DNA from: Nocardia amamiensis
GTDB lineage: Bacteria; Actinomycetota; Actinomycetes; Mycobacteriales; Mycobacteriaceae
Direction of reading: 5' to 3'
NCBI RefSeq assembly: GCF_015477605.1
Contig: NZ_JADLQX010000001.1
Span: 248,001-312,000 of the forward strand
Length of the DNA stretch: 64,000 bases
Positions within the stretch are counted from its first letter, which is position 1; every line of letters begins with the position of its first letter. The notes beneath the pieces were generated by a model. The model was not told the DNA's origin. It ran no database searches and was given only the letters and a program-made list of their open reading frames with translations. Shown here piece by piece: positions 7,595 to 16,024 of the stretch. The translations under genes were made by a program, and so were the position numbers.

Positions 7595-10189
7595 TCAGCC
7601 TCGGGCCATATCCACGAACCGAGACAGATGCAGTTGGTGTGCGACGGTAATCGTCGCGGTCGGGCCGTTACGGTGTTTGCCGAGAATCAAATCTGCTTCG
7701 CCGCCGCGCGGGTCATCCCGTTCGAACGCGTCCGGGCGATGCAAAAGGATGACCATATCCGCATCTTGTTCCAAAGAACCCGATTCGCGCAGGTCAGAGA
7801 CCATAGGACGTTTGTCGGTTCGCTGTTCGGGACCTCGGTTGAGCTGGCTGATCGCCACCACGGGGACTTCGAGTTCCTTGGCCAGCAGTTTGAGGTTTCG
7901 GGAGAAATCCGAGACTTCCTGCTGGCGGGATTCGACCTTTTTGCCGGAGGTCATCAGCTGGAGGTAGTCGACCACGACGAGTTTGAGATCGTGGCGCTGC
8001 TTGAGCCGCCGTGCTTTCGCGCGAATTTCCATCATCGTCAGGTTCGGCGAATCATCCACGAACAGCGGCGCTTCGCTGATCTCGCTCATCCGCCGCGCCA
8101 GTTTGGTCCAGTCGTCGTCGCTCATCCGCCCGGACCGCATATCGCCGAGCTTTATTTTCGCTTCGGCTGACAGCAGCCGCATGACGATCTCGGTGCGGCT
8201 CATCTCCAACGAGAAAATAACGCTCGCCAAGCCGTGCTTGATCGAGCAACTGCGCATGAAATCCATTCCGAGCGTGGAATTATGCGTCGGGATCATCGAG
8301 CGGCCGGCCAGATACAGATGGTCGGCGTTGTCCACTTCGACGCAGCGCACCGGAACACTGTCGATCCGGCGCACGTCGACGATGAAACGCGAGTTGGATC
8401 GGACGGTGCTGCGGCTGGCGCGGCGTTCCTTGTGCAGCACTGCCTTTCGGTGCAGGCCGAAGACCTCGTCGTCGGTGGCGAACGTGATGGTGTACGCGAT
8501 GGAGGATTCTTCGGACCGACCGCGTACTCGTTTGGTGGAGACCTGGCAGCGATAGCCGAGGCTGACGATCAACTCCTGCACGTCCCCGACGAGTCGTGCG
8601 TTGGTGGCGCTGAATTGCACGGAGCCGCCATGCGTGACAGTGCCGTCGGTGTCCAGCAGCCCTGCCAGGAGCGCACGGCGCTGCGGTTCGGAGGCCCGAA
8701 GGTAGTCGACAGGGATGTGCTTGTCGCCGAGTACGCCGAGTGCCCGTAGCCGCGCCTGGACACTGCCCACGGTGTTTCGGCATTTCTGGCACAGGCGCAA
8801 ACCGATCGACCGCCGACCGCAGATCCGGCAGCGAGGCGCGGGAACCGGGGCCGAACAGAACCGTGCTTTTCCGCCACAGGACCGCCCGCAGGTGCGGACC
8901 TCGCTGGTGAAGGGAACGAATTCCCGTCCACACACTACGCACTCGCGAGCGGCAATCGGCTCGTCGGCAGGCAATCGGAGTTGGTAACGCAGCCGCGCGG
9001 ACTGCGACGGCACGGCGACGATCCCCTCCGCCCCGATGCGCACCACGATCTCCGGGTCGGCACACGTGAGCTGTGCGGCCGCCGACGTTCCGTCGCCGAG
9101 CCAGGCGCCGAGCGTGTAGGGCGGCACCGGCAACGTGCGCGCGGGCAGCCGTAGCGGCGCGGTGTTCGTTACCGAGTGATTCAGCCGGCGATCGGCCGTA
9201 TCGCATCGCAGCGTGTGCGCGATCTCGGCGGTGGTCCGCACCTCGGCGAAAGTCCGCTTCGACCGCCGGGAAGATCTGGTCTCGGTGAGCCACTGGTGCT
9301 GTTCGTCCGCGACGAGCACAGAGCCGTCGGAAAACTCGACTTCGTAGCAGGGACGTCCGGACATGACCTCGGTGGCCGCCACGACACGGGTGGGAAAGCC
9401 GTCGGCGTCGAGCAATTCGTCGCCGACCTGGATTTCACCCATGGTGGTCCAGCCGGTAGGCGTAGGCAGCGGAGTGTCCACTGCCAGCGCTTTGCCCACT
9501 CCAGGCCGGGCCGCGACGATGATCATCTGTCCTGGGTGCAGGCCATTGGTGACTTCGTCGAGTTCGGAGAAGCCGGTGGGGACGCCGAGGGAGATGCCGC
9601 CGCGGCTGGCAATGGAGTCGATCTCGTCCATGGTCGGCTGGAGCAGTTCCTCGAGTGGGAGGAAGTCTTCGCTGGTGCGGCGCTCGGTGACCTCGTAGAC
9701 CTCGGCCTGGGCGCGGTCGACGACTTCGGCGACATCCTGGCCGTCGGCGCCGGCGTAGCCGTACTGCACGATGCGGGTGCCCGCCTCGACCAGGCGGCGC
9801 AAAATGGCTTTCTCCGCGACGATTTCGGCGTAGTAGCCGGCGTTGGCGGCGGTGGGCACGGTCTGGGTGAGCGTGACCAGATACGGTGCACCGCCGATGC
9901 GCTTCAGTTCGCCGCGGCGGTCCAGCCCGGCGGCGACGGTGACCGGGTCGGCGGGTTCGCCACGCCCGTAGAGATCGAGGATCGTGTCGTAGATGGCCTG
10001 GTGGGCAGGACGATAGAAATCGCCGGGGCGAATCACCTCGACCACATCGGCGATGGCGTCCTTGCTCAACAGCATGCCGCCGAGCACCGATTGCTCGGCC
10101 GCCATGTCGTGTGGCGGCTGGCGGCCGAAGTCTTCGCCGGGGGGCTCGGGCGGGAAATCCGTGTGCCCGCGGTCATCGGTGGCTGTCAC
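7595..10189 (-). CDS. dnaB: Replicative DNA helicase DnaB with in-frame intein
   Basis: Hexameric 5'-3' helicase that unwinds the replication fork. The 864-residue precursor consists of the N-terminal DnaB domain (residues 28-130), linker, the first half of the RecA-like ATPase domain ending at Walker A PGVGK (229-233), a 404-residue intein (234-637), then the rest of the ATPase domain from STLGMDF onward. Splicing would restore GVGKSTLG and leave a 460-residue helicase, the normal size. Walker B (LKLVVVDYLQL) and the ESGSLEQDAD segment are in the C-terminal half. Gene order with rplI upstream on the same strand matches the mycobacterial rpsF-dnaB region. Start ATG 10189 is 615 bp downstream of rplI, so dnaB probably has its own promoter. 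Confidence 0.97.
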   Translation of the reverse strand: MTATDDRGHTDFPPEPPGEDFGRQPPHDMAAEQSVLGGMLLSKDAIADVVEVIRPGDFYRPAHQAIYDTILDLYGRGEPADPVTVAAGLDRRGELKRIGGAPYLVTLTQTVPTAANAGYYAEIVAEKAILRRLVEAGTRIVQYGYAGADGQDVAEVVDRAQAEVYEVTERRTSEDFLPLEELLQPTMDEIDSIASRGGISLGVPTGFSELDEVTNGLHPGQMIIVAARPGVGKALAVDTPLPTPTGWTTMGEIQVGDELLDADGFPTRVVAATEVMSGRPCYEVEFSDGSVLVADEQHQWLTETRSSRRSKRTFAEVRTTAEIAHTLRCDTADRRLNHSVTNTAPLRLPARTLPVPPYTLGAWLGDGTSAAAQLTCADPEIVVRIGAEGIVAVPSQSARLRYQLRLPADEPIAARECVVCGREFVPFTSEVRTCGRSCGGKARFCSAPVPAPRCRICGRRSIGLRLCQKCRNTVGSVQARLRALGVLGDKHIPVDYLRASEPQRRALLAGLLDTDGTVTHGGSVQFSATNARLVGDVQELIVSLGYRCQVSTKRVRGRSEESSIAYTITFATDDEVFGLHRKAVLHKERRASRSTVRSNSRFIVDVRRIDSVPVRCVEVDNADHLYLAGRSMIPTHNSTLGMDFMRSCSIKHGLASVIFSLEMSRTEIVMRLLSAEAKIKLGDMRSGRMSDDDWTKLARRMSEISEAPLFVDDSPNLTMMEIRAKARRLKQRHDLKLVVVDYLQLMTSGKKVESRQQEVSDFSRNLKLLAKELEVPVVAISQLNRGPEQRTDKRPMVSDLRESGSLEQDADMVILLHRPDAFERDDPRGGEADLILGKHRNGPTATITVAHQLHLSRFVDMARG
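8279..9490 (-). other. DnaB intein: class 3 type (Ala1, WCT motif) with LAGLIDADG endonuclease and Cys-rich insert
   Basis: Self-splicing protein element of 404 residues inserted between Lys and Ser of the DnaB P-loop. The first residue is Ala, not Cys or Ser. Instead the three class 3 residues are seen: Trp300 in block B (EQHQWLT), Cys616 in block F (VRCVEVDNADHLYL) and Thr635 in block G (IPTHN), with terminal His636-Asn637 and Ser638 as the +1 residue. Two LAGLIDADG-like motifs flank the endonuclease region: TLGAWLGDG near 359-367 and LLAGLLDTDG near 507-516. Between them is a cysteine cluster (Cys417, 420, 434, 438, 445, 454, 457, 467, 470). Both endonuclease motifs keep their acidic residues, so homing activity may survive. 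Boundaries were set by the extein P-loop and conserved HN/S junction. Confidence 0.92.
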
Positions 10190-10403
10190 GAGACTCGACC
10201 GTCCTCTCTACCCCACGACCGGGTTCCACCCTGTTGACTCGTTCTACCCCCGGCCACCGACACGTTCGCCAGCGCCGCTGACCTGGGATCCAGCTACCGC
10301 CGCGGCACCCGCCCGTGCACGCCGTTCGCGTGGTGCGCACATGGCGATGCGAAGAACCTAGGCGACCCGGTGGGCACCCGCCAAACCGGTATGTGCACAC
10401 AGC

Positions 10404-10646
10404 TGTGGATAACTTGGGGAGAGTTCACCTAACGATGTGCACCCCCTGTGTACAACTTGGGGAAAACGCCGGTGTACACGGTCGAACATGCAGATAGATA
10501 GTGACTTCCGCATTTCGGACCGTGTGGATTAATGAAGTTACGGCGTGTCGGCCAAGTTGAACAGCCGGGCGTGTTGGGTTAACAGCACATGAGGCGAATA
10601 TGACTCGAGTCACAGTGCGAACGGTCGGTTTCGCCGGCAATCCACA
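10404..10646. promoter_or_regulatory. Cluster of DnaA-box-like sites upstream of dnaB
   Basis: TGTGGATAA at 10404-10412 is a perfect reverse complement of the consensus box TTATCCACA. TGTGTACAA at 10447-10455 and TGTGGATTA at 10523-10531 are close variants in the same orientation, and CAATCCACA at 10638-10646 is a weaker match in the other orientation. The first two are both followed directly by CTTGGGGA. Known roles for such clusters are replication origins, DnaA titration, or DnaA control of a replication gene; control of dnaB is the simplest reading. The main oriC is normally beside dnaA, which is not in this window. Confidence 0.55.
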
Positions 10647-10755
10647 GGCTGGAAAAATCGGCGCTGCACCGCGAGGTGATGAGCAGCCCAAATGTCCCGG
10701 ATGGCATCCCGGCCATCCGGCAAACAATTAGCTATTTAGCAACCGCGGCACGTTC

Positions 10756-10789
10756 AGGACCACTCCCGTGTCGCCACGAGAGTGGTCCT
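10756..10789 (-). terminator. Hairpin terminator after rplI
   Basis: AGGACCACTC at 10756-10765 pairs perfectly with GAGTGGTCCT at 10780-10789, and CGTG/CACG inside the loop extends the stem. It begins 15 bp after the rplI stop. There is no U tract, as is common in actinobacteria. Confidence 0.75.
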
Positions 10790-10804
10790 CGACGGATGCC
10801 CGAA

Positions 10805-11257
10805 TCAGGCGGCCGTGACCGTCAGGTCGAACTTCGCCACCACATCCGGGTGCAGGTGCACCACGACGCCGTGCTTGCCGGTCGTCTTGATGTGCGCCTT
10901 CGGCAGTTCGATGCTGCGCTTGTCGACGACGGGACCACCCGCCGTCTTGATCGCGGCCGCGACGTCCGACTGGGTCACCGAGCCGAACAGCTTGCCGGTG
11001 CCCGCGGTCTTCACGCTCAGCGAGACCGACTCCAGGGCCTCGATGGCCTGCTTCAGCTCGTTGGCGTGGTCCAGGTCGCGGACCCGGCGGGCTTCCTGCG
11101 CCCGGCGGATGCCCTCGACCTGCTTCTCCGCGCCGCGGGTGGCCACGATCGCCAGGCCGCGCGGCAGCAGGTAGTTGCGGCCGTAACCGTCCTTGACCTC
11201 CACGGTGTCGCCGGGGGCACCGAGGTTGTCCACATCAGCAGTCAGAATCAACTTCAT
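10805..11257 (-). CDS. rplI: 50S ribosomal protein bL9
   Basis: A 150-residue ribosomal protein that binds 23S rRNA domain V near the L1 stalk. It has the two-domain layout of the family: N-terminal domain with [16 protein letters not shown] and the RNA-binding [11 protein letters not shown] signature (about residues 27-37), a long connecting helix, and a C-terminal domain. Full length compared with mycobacterial L9 (about 152). Last gene of the rpsF-ssb-rpsR-rplI operon, 17 bp after rpsR, with a GGGAGGCACGC ribosome-binding region before ATG 11257 and a strong hairpin after the stop. Confidence 0.98.
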   Translation of the reverse strand: MKLILTADVDNLGAPGDTVEVKDGYGRNYLLPRGLAIVATRGAEKQVEGIRRAQEARRVRDLDHANELKQAIEALESVSLSVKTAGTGKLFGSVTQSDVAAAIKTAGGPVVDKRSIELPKAHIKTTGKHGVVVHLHPDVVAKFDLTVTAA

Positions 11258-11274
11258 TTGCGTGCCTCCCTTTC

Positions 11275-11526
11275 TCAGCGAGCCGTCGACACGTAAGGCA
11301 GCAGAGCGACCTCACGCGAGTTCTTGACCGCAACCGCGATATCGCGTTGGTGCTGCACGCAGTTGCCGGTGACGCGGCGGGCGCGGATCTTGCCGCGGTC
11401 GCTGACGTACTTGCGCAGCAACGCCGTGTCCTTGTAATCGATCGTGACAGTTCCGGTCTTGCTCTCTTTGCAGAACGAGCAAGCCTTCTTCTTGAGCACC
11501 TTTTCGCGCGCGGGCGCCTTAGGCAT
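11275..11526 (-). CDS. rpsR: 30S ribosomal protein bS18 (zinc-binding, C+ form)
   Basis: S18 binds S6 and 16S rRNA in the small-subunit platform. I chose the start [10 protein letters not shown] at 11526, giving 83 residues, over the in-frame start at 11547 that would overlap the spacer after ssb. The CSFC pair near the N-terminus and the NCVQHQ cysteine show the zinc-binding C+ type. Many actinobacteria also keep a C- paralogue for zinc shortage, which is not in this window. The conserved core [16 protein letters not shown] is intact. Third gene of the rpsF operon, 57 bp after ssb. Confidence 0.96.
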   Translation of the reverse strand: MPKAPAREKVLKKKACSFCKESKTGTVTIDYKDTALLRKYVSDRGKIRARRVTGNCVQHQRDIAVAVKNSREVALLPYVSTAR

Positions 11527-11583
11527 GGTCTTGTACTCCGTAATCAATGATGGCCCGGATCAGGCGGGCCGATGTAGCCGTTC

Positions 11584-12126
11584 TCAGAACGGCGGTTCGT
11601 CATCCATGCGGCCGCCGCCCCCGAAGGAGCCCGCCGCGGGCGCACTGCCCCAAGGGTCGTCCTCGGCACCGCCGGAACGCCCACCGCCACTACCGGAAGG
11701 GGAGGCCGCGGCATAGCCGCTCCCGCCGCCGGACCCGAAGCCGCCGCCACCGCCGCCGCGGCTGGTCTTGTTGACCTTCGCGGTGGCGTAGCGCAGCGAG
11801 GGGCCGACCTCATCGACCTCGAGCTCGACGACCGTGCGCTTCTCGCCCTCGCGGGTCTCGTAGGAGCGCTGCTTGAGTCGTCCGCTCACGATGACACGGG
11901 AACCTCTGGTCAGGCTTTCGGCGACATTCTCCGCGGCTTCGCGCCAGATATTGCAGCGCAGGAACAGCGCTTCGCCGTCTTTCCACTCATTCGAATTACG
12001 ATCGAACACCCGGGGGGTCGACGCGACGGTGAAATTCGCCACCGCCTGTCCCGCCGGTGTGAATCGAAGCTCGGGGTCGGCCGTCAGATTTCCGATGACG
12101 GTGATGACCGTGTCGCCTGCTGCCAT
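11584..12126 (-). CDS. ssb: Single-stranded DNA-binding protein
   Basis: A 180-residue SSB. The OB fold occupies residues 1-115 ([20 protein letters not shown] start), followed by a glycine-rich flexible linker (about 120-170) and the acidic tip DDEPPF that recruits partner proteins such as RecO and PriA. It coats single-stranded DNA during replication and repair. Being between rpsF and rpsR matches the standard bacterial arrangement, and it starts 89 bp after rpsF. A GGAGGAACCACAATG ribosome-binding context supports the start. Confidence 0.97.
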   Translation of the reverse strand: MAAGDTVITVIGNLTADPELRFTPAGQAVANFTVASTPRVFDRNSNEWKDGEALFLRCNIWREAAENVAESLTRGSRVIVSGRLKQRSYETREGEKRTVVELEVDEVGPSLRYATAKVNKTSRGGGGGGFGSGGGSGYAAASPSGSGGGRSGGAEDDPWGSAPAAGSFGGGGRMDDEPPF

Positions 12127-12215
12127 TGTGGTTCCTCCTGCTCGGTGTGCAGTCCGCGTCTCGCTGTTGCGCTAGAGCCTAGGCACAGGCTCTGACGCAA
12201 ACGAGGGTTGCCGGA

Positions 12216-12503
12216 CTACTTGTCGTGGCGCAGAACCTTGGTGCGCAGCACCGACTCGTTGAGACCGAGCTGGCGGTCGAGTTCGCTCACGGTGGCGGGC
12301 TCGGCGGTCAGGTCGACCACGGCGTAGATGCCCTCGGCGTGCTTGGCGATCTCGTAGGCGAGCCGGCGGCGGCCCCAGATGTCGACCTTGTCGATCTTGC
12401 CGCCCTCGGTGCGAACGACACTGAGCAGGTTGTCCAGCGACGGACCAACAGTGCGCTCGTCCAGGGTCGGATCGAGGATGACCATCACTTCGTAATGACG
12501 CAC
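12216..12503 (-). CDS. rpsF: 30S ribosomal protein bS6
   Basis: A 95-residue S6, which pairs with S18 on the small subunit. It has the family N-terminus [16 protein letters not shown] and the [14 protein letters not shown] segment. It is the first gene of the rpsF-ssb-rpsR-rplI operon, so the promoter should lie in the 147-bp gap to the divergent GT87-like gene, where an AGGAGGTGATTGG ribosome-binding site precedes ATG 12503. Confidence 0.98.
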   Translation of the reverse strand: MRHYEVMVILDPTLDERTVGPSLDNLLSVVRTEGGKIDKVDIWGRRRLAYEIAKHAEGIYAVVDLTAEPATVSELDRQLGLNESVLRTKVLRHDK

Positions 12504-12650
12504 GGACCAATCACCTCCTGTGGACTAGGAAACGGCCACGGACGGTCCGTGGCAGGAGGGTCGTTGCGTCAGCAACCCGACAAGGCTACATGAGCGGCAT
12601 TCCCCGGGGTTCACCGGCATGGTCCGGCGGCGCCGCTTAGGGTGGTGGTC

Positions 12651-14039
12651 ATGCCGACCGGACTCGCCGCCCGCGACCTGCCCGCAGGCCGCGTGCGACG
12701 CCCTGCGGCGCTGGCCGCGGTGGTGGTGCTGCTGTGCGGCCTCACCCTCGCCTTGGCATATGCGAACAAGGCGCGCTGTGCGGAGGCGCCGTTCAACGGA
12801 GACGGTCGCAGCACGGTCTTCGACATCATCAAGGATTCGGACGTCTGCTACTCGGATATCCAATTCCTCTGGCTCGGCAGGGATATCAACGAGCACGTCT
12901 TTCCCTACGTGCACGGCGGCATCACCGACGACGGCGCGCTGGTCGGCGGAGCAGTGGAGTATCCGGTACTCAGCGGCGTGCTGATGTGGCTCGGTGCGGT
13001 CGGCGCGGACAATGACGCGGAGTTCCTGCGCTATTCCGCCCTGCTGCTCGCGCCGTTCGCGCTGCTCACCGCGTGGATGCTGGCCCGAATGGCCGGGGGT
13101 GCGGCGCTGCTGTGGGCGGTGGGCCCGCCGCTGGTGCTCTATGCCTTCCACAACTGGGAGCTCCCCGTGGTGTGCATGGCCGTCGCGGCCGTCTACGTGG
13201 TGGGGACGCTGACCCGCTTTTCCTTGCGCACCAGGGGAATCGCGGCAGCCGTGTTACTCGGGCTCGGTTTCTGCCTCAAGCTGTACCCGGGGATCTTCGT
13301 CCTGCCGCTGGTGGCGTACGTGCTGACCGGCGGCGTGGAACGCGACGCCGACGGCAGCGATCGCGGTGTGGACGTTCGCGGTGCGCTGCTCACCGCCGCG
13401 GCGGCGGTCGGAACCGTCGTCGCGGTCAACCTGCCGTTCGCGTTGACCGGTTACGAGGGCTGGCGGGCGTCGATCACGTTCCAGCAGCTGCGTCAGGCCG
13501 ACATCACCACGAATTCCATCTGGTACTGGGGACTTCGGCCGATGTTCGGTCCGGATCTGCACAGTGAGGCGGCGTTCCAGCACGCGGTTTCGGTGGCCTC
13601 GCCCACACTGGTGCTCGCGGCGTTCGCGCTGGCGATGTGGCTCGGCTGGAAGCGCTACCTGAGGACCCGGGTGTTCCCGTGGGTCGGCGTGAGTGGTGCG
13701 ATGCTGTGTGGATTCCTGCTGTTTCACAAGGTGCATTCGCCCCAGTACACCTTGTGGCTGGTGCCGTTCCTGGTGCTGCTCGAGGTGCCGTGGTGGCTGA
13801 TCGGCGGCTACCTCCTCGCCGACGCGGCCATCGGGATCGGGGTGTTCCGCTACTTCTATTCGATCGGGTCGGGCACCTCGGTCGAGCTGATGGAGCACAT
13901 CGTCCAATTCGGGGTGTGGGGCCGCGCGAGCCTGCTTGTGGTGCTGTTCTTCGTGTTCCTGTGGGCGCTGCCGCGGGGGTACCGATCGGCGTCGCCGTCG
14001 ACGCCGCGGTCCGGCCCCCGTGATCTCGTTCCGGTTTAG
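12651..14039 (+). CDS. GT87-like (DUF2029) polytopic membrane protein
   Basis: A 462-residue inner-membrane protein with about ten hydrophobic helices, resembling the glycosyltransferase-87 family of polyprenyl-phosphate-mannose-dependent mannosyltransferases (PimE is a member). Family-like landmarks are VEYPVLSGVLMW, GLGFCLKLYPG and the late HSPQYTLWLVPF motif. The same HSPQY-type motif occurs in the gene at 33869-35602, so the two are paralogues flanking the Ter region. ATG 12651 was chosen over GTG 12642 because AGGG at 12639-12642 is well spaced for it. Sugar donor and acceptor are unknown; an extracellular lipid mannosylation step is plausible. Divergent from rpsF. Confidence 0.8.
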   Translation: MPTGLAARDLPAGRVRRPAALAAVVVLLCGLTLALAYANKARCAEAPFNGDGRSTVFDIIKDSDVCYSDIQFLWLGRDINEHVFPYVHGGITDDGALVGGAVEYPVLSGVLMWLGAVGADNDAEFLRYSALLLAPFALLTAWMLARMAGGAALLWAVGPPLVLYAFHNWELPVVCMAVAAVYVVGTLTRFSLRTRGIAAAVLLGLGFCLKLYPGIFVLPLVAYVLTGGVERDADGSDRGVDVRGALLTAAAAVGTVVAVNLPFALTGYEGWRASITFQQLRQADITTNSIWYWGLRPMFGPDLHSEAAFQHAVSVASPTLVLAAFALAMWLGWKRYLRTRVFPWVGVSGAMLCGFLLFHKVHSPQYTLWLVPFLVLLEVPWWLIGGYLLADAAIGIGVFRYFYSIGSGTSVELMEHIVQFGVWGRASLLVVLFFVFLWALPRGYRSASPSTPRSGPRDLVPV

Positions 14040-14047
14040 GCTCCGCG

Positions 14048-14671
14048 CTACTTGCGCGCGCTGTGCCACTGCATGCCCCAGTGGTAGGCCTGGTCGATCT
14101 CGCGCTGGGCGCCGTTGACGTAGTGCAGCTCCCGGTGCACGGTGATCCCGGCGCCCTGGTTCTGCAGCAGGGCGATGGCGCAGGAGCGGGCGCCGTCCAC
14201 GGAGGAGTCGAGCCGCACCTCGATCCGCGGACCTGCCGTGGGGTAGAGGGTCACCACGCCGTCGGCGGCGGCCCAGTTGGGCACGCCCTGATAGATGTAG
14301 GCGAAGATCAGGATGCGCCGGAAGAGCTCGGGCCTGGCGAGGTTGATGTGCATGTTCTCGCCGCTCGCGGCCGAACCGCTGCGATCGTCGCCGTCCAGTT
14401 TGATGTAGGGCTCGACGTCCAGCGCGCCGAAATTGTGTCCGATCGCCTGCACCACACCTTTGGCGCCGTTGGATAGCTCGTAGAGGCAGCCGAGGTCCAG
14501 ATCGACCGGTTTGGCGCGGCGGAAGAATCCCTTGGGACCGCTCGACCAGTTCAGGTTCACCCGCATGGTGCCCTGCTGTTCGCCCGGCTTGGTCAGGTTG
14601 ATGCTCGGTGTCGCCTTCGACAGGGTCACCTTGGACAGGCCGACGCCGCCGGGTTTGCCCTCGATCGCCAT
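14048..14671 (-). CDS. TerD-superfamily protein (TerA-like)
   Basis: A 207-residue protein of the TerD/TerA superfamily of calcium-binding tellurium-resistance proteins. It opens with GVGLSKVTLSKATPSINL, the repeated strand pattern of these domains, and carries VDLDLGCLYEL, the counterpart of the TerD DFDLDASA segment. It lacks the GEGEGDDE acidic loop of canonical TerD (compare 16025-16600), so calcium binding may differ. ATG 14671 has a GGGGGAG ribosome-binding site; a longer start at 14713 would run into the terminator hairpin. Convergent with the GT87-like gene, only 8 bp apart. Known Ter proteins act under the membrane in stress responses to tellurite, phage and colicins. Confidence 0.82.
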   Translation of the reverse strand: MAIEGKPGGVGLSKVTLSKATPSINLTKPGEQQGTMRVNLNWSSGPKGFFRRAKPVDLDLGCLYELSNGAKGVVQAIGHNFGALDVEPYIKLDGDDRSGSAASGENMHINLARPELFRRILIFAYIYQGVPNWAAADGVVTLYPTAGPRIEVRLDSSVDGARSCAIALLQNQGAGITVHRELHYVNGAQREIDQAYHWGMQWHSARK

Positions 14672-14699
14672 AGCGCGCTCCCCCTCTGTGCAAACGAGA

Positions 14700-14737
14700 G
14701 CGGCAGCGGCCATCCTTCGGGATGGGGCCGCTGCCGC
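14700..14737 (-). terminator. Strong GC-rich hairpin with TTCG loop after the TerC-like gene
   Basis: GCGGCAGCGGCC (14700-14711) pairs with GGCCGCTGCCGC (14726-14737), and ATCC/GGAT closes on a TTCG tetraloop. It lies 28 bp beyond the stop of the DUF475 gene and just before the TerA-like gene, so it should separate these two transcripts or attenuate read-through. Confidence 0.85.
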
Positions 14738-14764
14738 AACGGGTCTTCGGCTGCATGCCGGGAA

Positions 14765-15862
14765 TCAGCCTACCGGCGTTGGCTCCCGTTCGGTGTCCAG
14801 TTCCTCCTCGTCCGCGCGGCCGTTGCGGATGATGCTGCTGAGGAACGCCGCGCCGATGAAGGCGACGCCGATCATGCCGGTGACGAGTTCGTTGACGTGC
14901 ACGCCGATCGAGATGAGCAGGATCACCGCCAGCGCGCCGATCGCCCAGTGCGCGCCGTGCTCCAGATAGACGTATTCCGAGAGGGTGCCCTTGCGCACCA
15001 GGTACACCGTGATCGACCGGACGAACATGGCGCCGATCAGGCCGAGGCCGAGCGCGATGATGATCGGGTCGGAGGTGATGGCGAACGCGCCGATCACGCC
15101 GTCGAAGGAGAACGACGCGTCGAGCACCTCCAGGTAGAGGAACAGGAAGAAGCCCGCCTTACCGGTGGCCTTGGCGAGCTCGGACGGCCCTTCGGTCTGC
15201 TCTTCGGTGTGGAACATCGAGCCGAGTCCGTCGACCGCGATGTAGGTGATCATGCCCAGCAGGCCGGCCGCCAGGACGGTCGAGCGGTGCGCCTCGTCGG
15301 AGACGAACTCCGCGGTGAGGATCAGACCGGCTCCCGCGACCACGATGGAGAGCATGTCCAGCTTGCCTGCCCTCGCCAGCGGCCGCTCCAGCCAGCCGAG
15401 CCAGGTGATCTCGCGCTCTTCGAAGATGAAGTTGAGGAACAGCAGCGCCAGGAACATGCCACCGAAGGCCGCGATCTGCGGGTGCGCGTCGGTGAGCAGC
15501 TTCTCGTAGCTGGGGCTGCCGTCCGGGAAGGTCAGCGCGTCGTTCGGGGGTGGGTTGAGCGCCAAGTCGAAAGCCTGCACCGGATCCAGCCCCGCCGTGA
15601 TCCACACGATGGCGAGCGGGAAGACCAGGCGCATGCCGAAGACGGCGATCAGCACGCCGATGGTGAGGAAGATCCTCTGCCAGAACGCGCTCATACGTTG
15701 CAGAACGGTGGCGTTGATCACGGCGTTGTCGAACGACAGCGATACCTCGAGGATGCCGAGGATCGCGGCGAGCGCGAAGGCGGTCGGCCCGCCGTACACG
15801 AACGCCACCACGAGCGAGAGCACCGTGACGAGGAGGGACATGCCGAATATGCGCAGGACCAC
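14765..15862 (-). CDS. TerC-like integral membrane protein (DUF475)
   Basis: A 365-residue protein with about nine membrane segments. It has the TerC hallmark SFDNAV (near residue 43) and a second copy as SFDGVIGAF in the C-terminal half, each placing an acidic residue in a helix as in metal-transporting TerC/YceF/MntE-type proteins. The C-terminus (EEELDTEREPTPVG) is cytoplasmic and acidic. Known Ter models place TerC as the membrane anchor for TerD-type proteins. It lies between two TerD-superfamily genes on the same strand but is bounded on both sides by strong hairpins, so it may be its own transcript. Manganese or calcium handling is possible but unproven. Confidence 0.85.
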   Translation of the reverse strand: MVLRIFGMSLLVTVLSLVVAFVYGGPTAFALAAILGILEVSLSFDNAVINATVLQRMSAFWQRIFLTIGVLIAVFGMRLVFPLAIVWITAGLDPVQAFDLALNPPPNDALTFPDGSPSYEKLLTDAHPQIAAFGGMFLALLFLNFIFEEREITWLGWLERPLARAGKLDMLSIVVAGAGLILTAEFVSDEAHRSTVLAAGLLGMITYIAVDGLGSMFHTEEQTEGPSELAKATGKAGFFLFLYLEVLDASFSFDGVIGAFAITSDPIIIALGLGLIGAMFVRSITVYLVRKGTLSEYVYLEHGAHWAIGALAVILLISIGVHVNELVTGMIGVAFIGAAFLSSIIRNGRADEEELDTEREPTPVG

Positions 15863-15980
15863 GCTGGGACCTTTCGTGAAGTAAAAACGAGTCGGCGACG
15901 GTTGCTACCAGCGTGGCTGCTGGATCGCCGGTTGTCCAACGCTGTTCCCAGGGCGCACCGGCATGCCTGGGTCGCATGAC

Positions 15981-16006
15981 GAGGGGGCCCGTCGCCGGGC
16001 CCCCTC
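15981..16006 (-). terminator. Hairpin terminator after terD
   Basis: GAGGGGGCCC (15981-15990) pairs perfectly with GGGCCCCCTC (15997-16006) around a 6-base loop. It starts 19 bp beyond the terD stop and ahead of the TerC-like gene. Confidence 0.85.
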
Positions 16007-16024
16007 CGAACAGCGAAGAATTCC

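Larger units (their letters stand above)
10190..10804. other. 615-bp non-coding region between rplI and dnaB, with DnaA-box-like cluster
   Basis: No convincing gene is found here. It holds the rplI terminator hairpin at its right end, several DnaA-box-like 9-mers between 10404 and 10646, a direct repeat of an AACTTGGGG tail after two of them, GTGCAC/GTGTACAC dyads, and the perfect palindrome TGACTCGAGTCA at 10601-10612. AT content is higher than in the flanking genes around 10490-10560. The dnaB promoter must lie in this region. Confidence 0.6.

Noticed and set aside
7595..10189. DnaB gene as a fusion of helicase with a separate endonuclease
   Set aside because: The split of the P-loop and the conserved HN/S junction show an intein, not a gene fusion.
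10404..10646. This region as the chromosomal oriC
   Set aside because: dnaA, dnaN and recF are not adjacent and only one box is perfect; a regulatory or titration role is more economical.
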